Positions 37,574 to 49,500 of a stretch of 64,000 nt of DNA are shown in pieces (position 1 is the stretch's first letter; each line of letters begins with the position of its first letter). Origin of the DNA: Atrichornis clamosus (taxonomy: Eukaryota; Chordata; Aves; Passeriformes; Menuridae); the NCBI GenBank assembly GCA_013400975.1, contig WBMZ01012721.1:1-64000 (forward strand), in the 5' to 3' direction. A program made the translations under genes and the position numbers. The notes beneath the pieces are model-generated. The model was not told the origin of the DNA and made no database searches. It saw only the letters and a program-made list of their open reading frames with translations.

Positions 37574-40500
37574 GTAAGCGAGCGCCAGCCCCCACAACCC
37601 CCCCTACCGCATCTACCCCTGGCACAGGTAAGCGAGCGCCAGTCCCCACAACCCCCCCTACCGCATCTACCCCTGGCACAGGTAAGCGAGCGCCAGNNNN
37701 NNNNNNNNNNNNNNNNNNNNNNNNNNNNNNNNNNGCATCTACCCCTGGCACAGGTAAGCGAGCGCCAGTCCCCACAACCCACCCTACCGCATCTACCCCT
37801 GGCACAGGTAAGCGAGCGCCAGTCCCCACAACCCACCCTACCGCATCTACCCCTGGCACAGGTAAGCGAGCGCCAGCCCCAGCTGTGCCCCAGGGAGCCC
37901 TGCCCGGCAAGGGACAACAGGCTCCCTGTCAGCGATCCTGCTCTCTAATTAGCTCTGCCAGGCGGCTCCTCTGCGGGCCTGTCATTAGTGTGAAAGCCGG
38001 AGTCTGCTATAAATCCAGTGAGGTCAACGATTTACGTGCTTGCAGCGACAGGAGAATTTGCTCGATGCTGTCTGTTTCAAGCAACAAATAAAACAAGAAA
38101 AGGGGCACTGCCACAAGCTTTCCTGAACGACAGAAGCACTCCCAAGACCAGCTGCTCCTTTCCCCCACTGTACACCGAGCGTAGGTTTTGCTAGAGAGGG
38201 AGCAAAGAATTTGTTATGGGAAAACATAAGAGAGGTGCAAAACATAGGTATATAAAACAGTGTGAGCTGACTACCTTCTAAATACTTCAGTCTTTAAAGG
38301 ATGTTTCAGGTCAGAGTCTGACTTCAAGCATGCCACTCTTAGCTAAAAGAGCAGCCCTAGACACCAAATCATGGCAGCATCCCCCTCCCCTGCAATGCTG
38401 GGCTGTGGTCACAGAGACCTGCTGACAGTTTCAGACACTGATATTGTTCCCCTTTCATTTTTTAAAAGACAGATTTCTCAAAGGGGAAGGGAATGAATTC
38501 CAAAACCACCTCCAGAACAAGGAAAAATATCTTCTTAAATGAAATTTTCTTTTTTTTAGTAAACTGAGAGTTGCTGAAGTTTTGTTCCTCCTTTTTCATA
38601 ACTCCACCACCTTCTGATGCCTTTTTCATTACCACCTGTGGTTGTTTGGTTTCCAAGGTTGGGAAACGGGACAGTTTGATGAGCAGCAAGCATGTGCATA
38701 GCTGTGGAATCAGGATGCTGTGCAGCCAGCAGTGCTGCTCCCACCAAAGGTCGTGGTTTCTCAGTGTCATTACCGTGCACCTGTACTGCCAGCTCTGCTG
38801 TGAGGACCTGATGCAGGGGAAAATAATGGCTTCCCTGACCATTTGGTCCTGTCCCCATTGGGGTCTGTCAACACCTCCTATTTTGGCAGAAGGCAGCATT
38901 AGCAGTTCTGTGCATTCACCTGTCCTGCCTTTGCCTCAGCCCAACAGTGTTTGACTTCTCACTAGAGGGGAAAACTTTGGAGCTTGTAGCACCAAAACTG
39001 TAGCATTGCTGAACTCTTCTGCCACCTGGGAGAGCTGAGCTGGGAGTGGAGCTGACATCCAGTGGCTCTAGGTCCTCCTCTGCCCCCACCTCTGACCCAC
39101 GTGCGTGGCACTTTGGAGGTGATGAATGTCACCTCACCTTGCTTTGTGCCTGCTTCCTGTGTGGTGGTGGTAGGGTTAACCACACTGTTGTCTTATATGG
39201 TCATTTGAATCCCCTGACGCTTCCTCAGAGGGCCAAAAATAAACTCAAGCCGAGTGAGCAGCTGAATCCAGCGCAGAGCAAGCCGTGGCCATCTGCTTTT
39301 ATTCAAAGCCCTGACCGACAGGCTTTCTCGCTTCGTCTCTTGGATGTGTGTCTCTGCTTCTGCCTCAGCATGACCTGTTTCTCCTATTCGGAGTATTTCT
39401 CCTTATTTCATTCATGTCATCGCCACTCCAGATTGGCGGCCCAGCAGACAGGCCGTGCTCAGCCATCCAGCTCGGGGGCAGCCTGGGGGGTCAGGCGAAG
39501 GTACGACAGCAGCCTGTTCAGCACATCCCAGTCCGTGTAAGTGTCTCCCTCTTCCTCTCCTGCTTTCCCCTGCAGTCAAAACAAGCCTTGCTACCCATTC
39601 TTCTCCTGAGACATCTCTTCTGGGTGGTGGTGGTGTCTGGTGGGGGGAAATGGTGGTGTTCATCTGCAGGAGGTCTCGCTGACACCTGCGCCACACCCTC
39701 GCTGCACTCCTGCTCTTCCTCCCAACCTCCCAGCTACCCCAGACCGTGCCCACGCTCTTGCAGGTGACCCACCTCAAACCTCCTTTGTTCTCTTCTCCCC
39801 CTTCATCTCTCTCCATCCCTCCAGTGTACACGTCCTGGGGACTCCGGGTCAGTCAGTAGCTCTGAGGTGACAAGGACAGCAGGGAAGGGAGAACTGTGCT
39901 GTCTGTGGTTTATTTATACAGGGCTCACTTATTAACAGGATAGTTGAGGCAGGCAGGTGCTGATAGTAACTGCGTTGGTATTAAGTTCAGGGTTCAGCAA
40001 CAGGGAAGAACAGAGGGAAAAATGTATCACAGTATATAAACAAGGTGAGAAAGTCCAATCCTTCAAAGTAAATATTCTATAAATGTTCCCAAGATGCCAT
40101 GCCTGTTCCCAGCCAAACCTGTGCTGTCCCACCACTTTGAGGAGGCCTTACCTGTCCAAGGAGGAAACTAGCTTGACTGACTCTGACTGGCCATGTTTTG
40201 CTGTTTGCAGAGGCTGCAAATAACCGTAGTTGAACACAGTCATGGATGAGGAAAGCAGACAGTGGCCCAAGCTCTGCCCCAGTGCCTGTGCGTAGTGGAA
40301 ACGTCTGGACCATGACGGGTTTATTACAACTTTCTGCAGGGCAGAGTAGATACATGCACCTGCCCTTAGCTATCGGATGACAAGAGGAAAGTGTGATAGC
40401 CATCACTTCCCTGTGTCCTGCAGAATAGAAATTCCCTGCCATTTTTATCTACCCAGTTCAAATCTACTTTGTTTCATCTGTCTTACAAGTCCCTCCCTGG

Positions 40501-43500
40501 GACTGCACAGTTGCAGTGACTAACCTTCCATTGCTCTTGTCCCTCACCCAGCTCTACAATCTCCCCCACCTTCCCCTGCATCCTGGCTGATCCAGGCTCT
40601 GTTCCTGGCCCTCCACTGGCATTGCACTCCCTGATATTGTGAAAATCTCTTTGTGCTACAACATGAAACCTTCCTTATCCCTGTCACCTGCCAGCTCCCC
40701 TTGGCCACACTAAAATCACATCCTCTCAGTAAGTGCTCTGCGCTCCTTGCATGCCTCTCTGCTCTCAGGTGAGAGCAAAAATATGGCTGGTAAGTCTTAA
40801 GAGAGCGCAATGGCACGACTGTTTTATAGCCCTAGTCTCAGAGCTAGGCAGGGATGATATTTGGCTTCACCTGGGGAAGTGTTATTCCTTCATGCTGTCT
40901 GCATTTCTCCAGGCTGTCAGGAAAAGAAGGAGCTTCTTGAACATTTCTGTGCTCCACTGAACCTCTTCTTCAGCACTCAGAATTGACCTTACCATACATC
41001 CCATCTGCAAAGAGTATTTATTATCTTGCCTACTAGTCTTTGAAATGCAGTAATTCTTTTGAGTTGCCTATAAGGTTAAGATTTCATCAGATTTTCAGAC
41101 TTCTTCTGGAGTTTCAGTACTTGTTTTTTCTATATCTGATGAAATCCAAGCAGCAGAATGTGGTGAGTTTTTTTAAAAGCCAGGCAGAAAACAAGGATTT
41201 CACATGAAGATTCATTAAACTTTCTGTTCTGATCTGGAATTCTCTTGGCTAAAGCATCTACAGCCTGATCCAGCAAACCCCCTCATCTTACTCAGGAATC
41301 ATCTAAGGTCAAGGAACCCAACAGAAGTTTGCTTCATTCAACATCTGAGGGCTTAAGCAGAATACTAACTGATTCTTCACACATTTTTAACCCTACCACA
41401 GATCTGAGGTACCCTCCTGCTTTCACTGAGGCCCCAGATAATGTAATTCACCTTGCACTTGCTGTGTGCCAGCCCCACGCACAGGCTCCTGCCATGGCCC
41501 ACCTGGCATGCAGTAACTCATTAAGCACCAGTAATTATATCATGTGCCCCAAGCCTAAGGTCACAGCCCTACATGTGTAACATGAGCCTTTGCACAGAAC
41601 AACAGATGGTTTCAGCAGCCTTGTGCCAGAGGTGTTGAAAGATGAAGATCCCCCACCTCCGCCTCCTCTCCCAGCCAAACATGCCAATAGTTGCTGTCAG
41701 CTACCTTCCACGAAATGCTCAAACACCTGTAGAAAAATCTATTATATGTACACAAGTAGCAATTTTAGGTTTAGTCCGCAGGGTACTCTAAGCAGAATGG
41801 ACATACAGCAGTGTCCCTGGGACATCTGCCCAGCAGTTACCCGAAGGTCAGTCTATTCCTCCTGGGAGGGCTGTGGCCAGGACAGCAGCTGCCTGTTCTA
41901 GCTGTTATCTTCTCAGGCAAAATGCCTGGCCTTGTGTCCCATATCTCTTCCCATTCTAGTGTTGCTATTTTTGTGACCCTACTGTCTTGAAATCACTGCT
42001 TCCAGCTATAGAGAAGGAGCAAGTGGCACCAAGTATTTCACCTGGGAAATGGGGTCTTTTCCCATTCTCTGGAACAAGTGTTGAGATCACCTGTTCCACT
42101 CCATGCCTCAGAAAAGCAGCTAGGTGACTTCTTTCAATGCTAATATCAGTGTTTATGGCACACATTGTGTACCTCTGGGCGAACTGAAATTAGTGCAGCC
42201 TGTGTGAGTTTCAGGCTGTTGGTCTGTCCAGTCCCTGCAAGGCAGTGGAATCCAGTGCTGCTCCTGTAACTCGCACTAAATGCAGAGGTTGTACCAGTAT
42301 ACTGCTTTGTGAGGACTCCTGTGCTGACCTGCCCATATTTTTCTGTCTCTGATCTTGCTCTATTGTGGTATTTTAGACTTTCTTCCTGTCATAACTGGAG
42401 TTTCGGGTTGTTCCCATCATCACTACCCTGCATGACCTTCATCACATGCTGTATTACTACCCTGGTGATGCTGATAGTCTGAGACGCACTTCTCTCCTTC
42501 ATCTCTCTGATTCACGACTGCAAGTTTTTCTCTGTAGAGTTAGTTCAAACCATAAATGCTCCTACGTTTTCTGCAACTTCTTGTTCCCTTCTCTGAAAGT
42601 ATAGCCCCCGTCCATTTTTTGCAAGTCCCCGTTCAAACCGTCAAAATGCTTCTTAGCAGTGTTGGCTGTTCCGGAGCTTAGTCATTTAGTGCATCAAAAT
42701 AACAAAGCTGGGGCTGCCTTAGGCCAGCACAGCTCAGTAGGAGCACAAGCAGATGCCAAGCCTGGAAGGCACGGCCCGCCAGCCTGCACAGAGCTGCTGT
42801 CCACCACGGGCAAGGGTCCTGCTTGCCTTTGCTGCAGGTGATGAGCTCCCCAGCTCCCTGCCTCTGCCACACTGCCGGCAGACCTGGGTGGGGTGGAAGG
42901 AGGGCAGCAGGCGCTGCTCCGGGTACTGCTGACCGGGGGCACAGTGACTCTCAGGCAGTGCTGGGACTCCTGCTCTGTGGGGAGACCCACAGGAGCTCTC
43001 ACTGCTGCTCTGCAGGATTGATGTGCCCCGATCAGCCCTGTTCTACAAACACTCTTACAGAGCTTGGAGAAATAGGTTGCTGCCTAGAGGGTGCAGAATG
43101 CATGCTTGGCAGAGGAATTTGAGTGGGGGGATTTTTTTCAATCCTCCCTGAATGAGGAAAGGAGAGCCAAGACCCAACATCCCAATATTCACCTGGTCTA
43201 CCAGAGCTCTCCCTTCTTCATAACTGGAGTGGCTAAATTCTGAAACCAGGATTGTGTGAGGAAATAAGAAGTACCTCGAAAATACAAGAGTAAGATTTAT
43301 TGATAATTTCTGTTAAAGCCACCTGCAAATCAAATTAAAAATTTCTTCAAGGATGAACAGGGGCAATTCTCTTCAAAGTCGATCTTATTTAAAAGATCTT
43401 ATATGGAAGCACCATGCCACATGGGACAGCAAGGTGATGTAATTATCACAGTCATGGACACTCCACAGTGTATAGAGCAAGGGCAGGGCTAGTCTTCCAC

Positions 43501-46500
43501 AACTCCAGATATCTAAAATATAAGTGTTTGTATCAGAGATTAGTTATACTTACACTTCCCTTACACTCTGAGGAGAGAGATCAGTCCCTGTGATTCAGGG
43601 AGATCAGACAGTGATTCTTCTGATCCATTGACAATGACAAAATTAGAGAAGACAAATTTTACCTTTACAGGCCCTATAGCAGACACTTTAGGGCCACAAA
43701 TACTTGCTGTATAGGCTGCAGGGCTTCACTGCTTTGGCTAATGATACAGTGATGTTGCTGCAAAAAGCAGAGGGGGGAATGCACCACCACAATAATGAAG
43801 GAAGCAGTAATCAAGTTTTAATCTTGTTTTAAAGAGAACTTGACCCTGTAGTGGCAGCAATCAAGGATGGAGATGAAAAAGCTGTATGCAACATGATGAA
43901 ATCAGGAAAAAACCTTTCTGAACCAAATAAGGATGGCTGGATACCCCTCCATGAAGCTGCATACTATGGCCAAGTGGGTTGCCTGAGCCTGTTGCAAAAA
44001 GGTCAGTGAAGTTAGAATGAATTAATTACAAAAGGGAGAAGAACAACATGAATAAACTAAGAAGCAGCAGTATTCCAATCCTGGCCTGGGTCTGTGTGTG
44101 AAACTTTTTTCCAGCCTCTCTGACTGTATATTAATTTAGCCTCCTCTTGGAAAAACAGGTTTCCAGACTCTAAAAGTTAGAATATTTGGGAGAAAGTGAT
44201 ATTAGGATAGATCCTGCCAAGCCCTGGATTTCTCACACTAAAGCCATGAAGCTGAGCTCTCTACTGTTGTGAGCTGCTTAGCTGCTGCAGCTGACAGGAA
44301 TTACCCCACTTCCCCCTGGGGGAAGATCTGACCCAGCATCTCTTTGCTGATGCTTGAAGGTGATTAACTACTGTAGATTGTTTTCAAACTGCTGCTGAAG
44401 AGCAGTTACTCAACAATTTTATGCAGCACTAGTGGCCATAGCTGAACATTTTAAGTTAAACTGAAGACAGATTTAGATACTTAGTCTGAGTTACAGTAAC
44501 TTTATAGAAAATTCCTAGCTTACATTGCTTATGGAAAAGAAATAAACAAGAAAAACTTACTTAAAACTCCAAGGACGTAGAAAGGTGATGATGCTGCAGA
44601 TCCTTGTGCACTACATGCCACAGTGACTTTGGGCTCCCCGTTCCTTCCCAGCGTACCCCGGCACCATCGACCAGCGCACCCTCAATGAGGAGACAGCTCT
44701 CTACCTGGCCACCAGCCGGGGCAACCTGGACTGCCTGCTCACCCTGCTGCAGGCTGGGGCTGAGCCTGACATCTCCAACAAGGCCAGAGAAACACCACTC
44801 TACAAAGGTGAGTAGCTGCTTTTCCATGGATGCTGAGCTCTTTTGGCACCACCAAGGCAGAACTGCAGGATCATTTGTGATGAGGGGCTGAAAGTCAGTG
44901 ATCAGCTCCTGTTTTCCACTTCCCTGTGGTAGTCCTCTATCTCCTACGTCTGACCTGCCATGCCATGGCTTTCTTCTCATCCGCAACAGAGACAGGATTA
45001 GCGGCTGTCCTGCAGGATGTGGGCTGTGATGTGGTGCTGAGGGTGGGGGTGAGATGCTCCATGGGGCCTAAGCACAGGCTGTCTGCACAATGTCCCAAAC
45101 TTACAGAAAGCTGGAAAGTGAAGGAATGCGTATGCTTTGCTAAACAGTAGATCTGAGTAGCTGTTAGATGTGGGAGTACAGTAACTGTAGACATGCCAGT
45201 GATTCATACACTGTGTGGGTCAGGCCACACTGTGTGCTATGGGAGAGTCATATAGTTATACACAATTCAGTGAGGTAAAGTATTTAACACAGACTTATTA
45301 CTTTGCTGCTGGTTGAAGATAACACTTTCTTTCTTTAGCAGACTACCAATACATCCATGATATCACAAAGATTCAGTGGAGACAATCTCTCACACCTTCA
45401 CGTCCATGCTCCTTTGCTCCTGCCATGACAGTTTGTAGCACTCTGAAACATTAAAAACACATATTATTGGTTAAAACAGCAATCTTGCCTCATACTTTGG
45501 GTGCCTAGCATTAGAGCTGCTCAGTTTAAAATGCTTTCGTTTTGAAATTCTGGCTTTTAGTTGACCAGGGGAAAGCTGTTCAGCTGTGCATTAAATGCAC
45601 AGTAGTGGTGGTAGTAGTAGTAGTGCTCATAGTAATAATAATCACAACAATAATGATATGAAAACACCCTGTAGCCAGAGAAGAACTGTTAGTAAGAATG
45701 GGCTAGCCTTGATGCAGTATCTTCTAGTCTATCCTCCAACAACAAAAAAAAGAGTTAAAAAGCTGTCATAACAAAATAGTCATCCTGCACATGTAAGCAA
45801 ATTAAATTCTGAAGAGCTATGGCTAGGTAATTACAAAAGTGTCTGATTACATGGTTGCTCTCAGTATATATAAGTGACGCCTGTTTATGGGGAAGGACGC
45901 CCTGGAGCTATCCCAATGGAAGACTCAAAACCAAAATGCGGGACCTCTTTGAGAAAAAGAGACAATTATTTCAAAGAAAAAAACTAATTGCTATGAAATG
46001 TGCAGGCCTCTCTTCTGTACATTGTTCAAAAAATGCTAATTGTGGTTTGTCAATATAGCTACTCATCCTATGTACCTTTGAGTTGGAATCCCACCATAAA
46101 AGTATATGGGAAGCCTCATGAATTGGGATTCAAAAAGCACTGGGACAAATTGGTAGAATAAAAATCAACAAAATGCTATTAATTATTAAGAAACTGTCTT
46201 TAGCTCAGGACGGTCCTGAACTATAAATTGTTTCAGGTTGAGAAAGTGCTACTGACTCACACAATTATTGTTTTCTAAGGATCCTTTTCTGGCTACTGTT
46301 GGTTTGAGCTTTTTTTATTATCTTGTCTATATGGAGCTGCAGTCCATGGCAGTATGATAAAGAACCAATTTGCACAGAATTTGGAAAGAAAGTGTTCAGG
46401 TCATGTGATTTCTGTAACATAGTTGTTCTTCATAAATTATTTCCTGCACCTTATCACCTCACTGTGTCACTGTGGCTTCCTGTTGGTACAAATGTGATGG

Positions 46501-49500
46501 TCTGGATTCCCCCCAGTACCAGACTTGGCACAACCCCTGCACAGGATGCTTAGCCAGGTCCCAGATGAAGATTGGCTTCACTGCCACATCCTTCCTGAGC
46601 CCCAGCCAGTGTCATCTGGCAGCAGCCTTGACCCTGTATAGACCTAAATGTATCTTTGGTCTTACTATGGCCTGCTTGTATTATATTGCCTTAGAGTACA
46701 TGAAATGGGTACACAACACCCAGAATATTTTCAGAAGCGTGCCTTAGTCTCTCCCCTTTTTTCCAAAACAGCTTGTGAGCGCAAGAATGCAGAGGCTGCA
46801 AGACTCCTGGTGCAGTACAATGCAGATACCAACCATCGTTGCAATCGAGGATGGACTGCTCTCCATGAGGCTGTCTCCCGAAACGACCTGGAGATTATTG
46901 ATATCCTTGTGAAAGGGGGTGCCAAGATCGAGTCGGCAAATGCCTATGGGATCACTTCTTTATTTGTGGCAGCTGAGAGTGGGCAGTTGGAAGCGCTGAG
47001 ATACCTTGCAAGATGTGGTGAGTACGGCTGTGCCATTAAATGCCTTTATTCATTTAATTCTTAATAATTCAAAGTTTCCCAGTAATTCTCCCTGGTTCAG
47101 TTTTTCTGTCTCTGGAGGCAAGGCCTAGCCTGCAGAGGCACTAAAACCCTGTTGCTCCAGATGATGGAACTGGGCAGGGTCTTTCAGGGAGAATGGTCTA
47201 GAAACATGTTCTCCTTCAGCATTCATTCATAGTCACCTGCTTTGGGAAGTAATACAGTGCTGTCTGACTGCATTTCCTAACAGCTTTCTAAACACATATC
47301 ACTGCACACATGTAGCCTAAAATCCAATCAGTCTTAAAAGACAGCTGGAGGTGGTAATAGGCGGCAGAGGTTGAACTTTAGCCAATCCCATTTGCTCATG
47401 AACATCTGCAGTGATGGGCAAGGTTAACCGTCCTCTTCTTAATGTATCCTGCTGAAAACAGATAAAGTGCTATTTGGAGGTGATGGGTTTATATCAAGTA
47501 GAAGCAGACTCACTGTCCGTATGTGTAAATGTACAAATGTATAAACAGAGTGAATTTGAATGTAATTTACACTAAACCTATCTTTTATTGCTCCATTCAT
47601 GTAAAACAGCTTTACAATAAGCACAACATGCTTCACTACTATTCTCAGGCATATTTTATTTTCACGGTGGGCTAATATCTCCAGTGTAGGTGAGATTCAG
47701 GTCCAGCCCTTGCAAAACAAGAGCTTAACAATAAGAAAAGAAAAACTTTAAAAACAAGTAGTATGGCTAAGAAACATATGAGAGTTGGGAAACAAAAAAT
47801 GTGTTCTGTTGCCCAGCTTGTCTTGTCAAGAGAGTTTTGTATGACCAGTTAGCCCATCATGCTGCCTATGACTTTAGAAACTAAGCCAGAATGTGATTCG
47901 TGTTTCAAATTAGATAGATACTAGGATTTCCTTAAAGTTCAATTTTGAAAAAAATACACAGGAAGAAATCCAAAAAAACTTTCCAATGGCTTCAAGCCCT
48001 GAAAATCTCTTCTGAGAATCCCAGGAATGATATCATTCATTGTTTATGATAAGCAGTGTTCATCATACAAAAGATTTCTTTCTCATTAGGAACGTTATGT
48101 TTTGTCACTGCAATTCTCCTGATGTTTCCAGCTACATCTTCAAAGGGCCAAACACAACACAGATGTTTCAGCTTAGAGTGAGAGCCCAGGGAAATGTTCT
48201 CATTGGCAGGGAGTCTTCATGATCAAACAGAAGACTGACTGGTTTCTTTATTGGAGTTTAGAAGCAAAACTCCAGTGACCTGTCATTCCTGTTTAGGATA
48301 CACATAAAGTAGCCTTCCTGAGGACACCATGGTACAGTATATGACAGCCAAACCCCAGGCTTTTGGGCCTTAAATATCTAGAAGAGAAAAAGCTAGATTC
48401 CAAATTGTTTATTGCAAAAGAGTATTGTCTTGGTTTATGCTTTCATATTATTTATTAAACCAAACACACATTAGAGCTCAAGAAAAAAAAATCCCAAATA
48501 ATCTAGTAGCTCATTAATAATACTTATCATTTTTTAGTAAAACTTACCACTTGAAACCTAACTTCAGCCCTCATGAAGTGAAGAGATATGGCCTCAGGTG
48601 TTGAGTTTTGAAACGCAATATTCATCAATTAAGGCATGCCCAAATAAAGCCTCTTTAGAATTGTTGCTCAGCACCATGCACATGTCATTTTATAGAGTAT
48701 TATTTTAGCCTGGATATGTACTAAAATTAAAACAGAATATAAATACTATAAATGTACTTACAGTGTGAATATATAAATGATACATATAAATATAAACAAA
48801 TATATAGCATAAATAAATATCCCATAGGATTTTGGAGAGCACCTATTGAGATAATCTAGTCCAAACTCCTGCTCAGGAATAGTATATATGCATAGTGTAA
48901 ACACAAAAATATTAATGGAATTATTGTGTTTGAAGGAAAGGCCATGCTATATAAAGAACAGCCCATTTTAAAGTCTTTTTGCCTTTGAGTTACAGCTGAA
49001 TGGAGCCTGGATTCATGGTTGGGACCTAATGATTGCCACCCACCATAAACTGTCCCTCATAAAATTCCCATCATATTATAAACCAGTGCAAATCTATGAT
49101 ATGACTCTATCACCTCTGATATGACCTGGTTCACATCCCCATCCACCCCAGTTTATAGCTCCAGTGTCATGGAAATATATGTGTTCATTCAAAGAAAGTA
49201 TGTTTCTCCCATCTGATTTTAACCTTTTGGTGCTAAAAGGTTTTCTTCCTTCCTAGGTGCTGATATAAATACACAAGCCAGTGATAATGCCTCTGCTCTT
49301 TATGAAGCCTGTAAAAATGGACATGTACCTATTGTGGAGTTTCTTTTGTCCCAAGGAGCAGATGCTAACAAAGCCAATAAGGATGGCCTGTTACCTCTTC
49401 ACATAGCAGCCAAAAAAGGGATTTGCGAGTAAGTTTTAGTTAGTTTCATAGCTTCCTCTTTTAGACAAGAATTCAAACTTCTTACAAAAAGGAGAATATA

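Larger units (their letters stand above)
37574..39369. other. ASB2 beta intron (to 39431) and presumed alpha promoter region
   Basis: The beta intron runs from 37574 to 39431. After the tandem array, 37880-39000 shows no exon or recognisable repeat. The last ~330 bp before the alpha ATG are presumed to hold the alpha promoter. A TATA-like aaaaataaac lies near 39235, but no start site can be fixed from sequence alone. Confidence 0.5.

Noticed and set aside
37528..37878. Regularly spaced repeats resembling a CRISPR array
   Set aside because: The repeats are contiguous with no unique spacers, and the genome is avian. This is an exon-edge tandem duplication.
37290..37910. Long frames through the 54-bp array on both strands (206 and 194 codons on -, 196 on +)
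   Set aside because: They arise because a 54-bp unit keeps the frame and is stop-poor. They cross an N gap, and only the + frame from 37329 matches a known protein.
39046..39369. In-frame upstream extension of ASB2 alpha
   Set aside because: The frame is open from 39046 but I find no ATG in it before 39370, and the human protein starts at the equivalent of 39370. The openness looks incidental.
44561..44986. 141-codon - frame
   Set aside because: It is a shadow of the GC-rich ASB2 exon 4 on the opposite strand.
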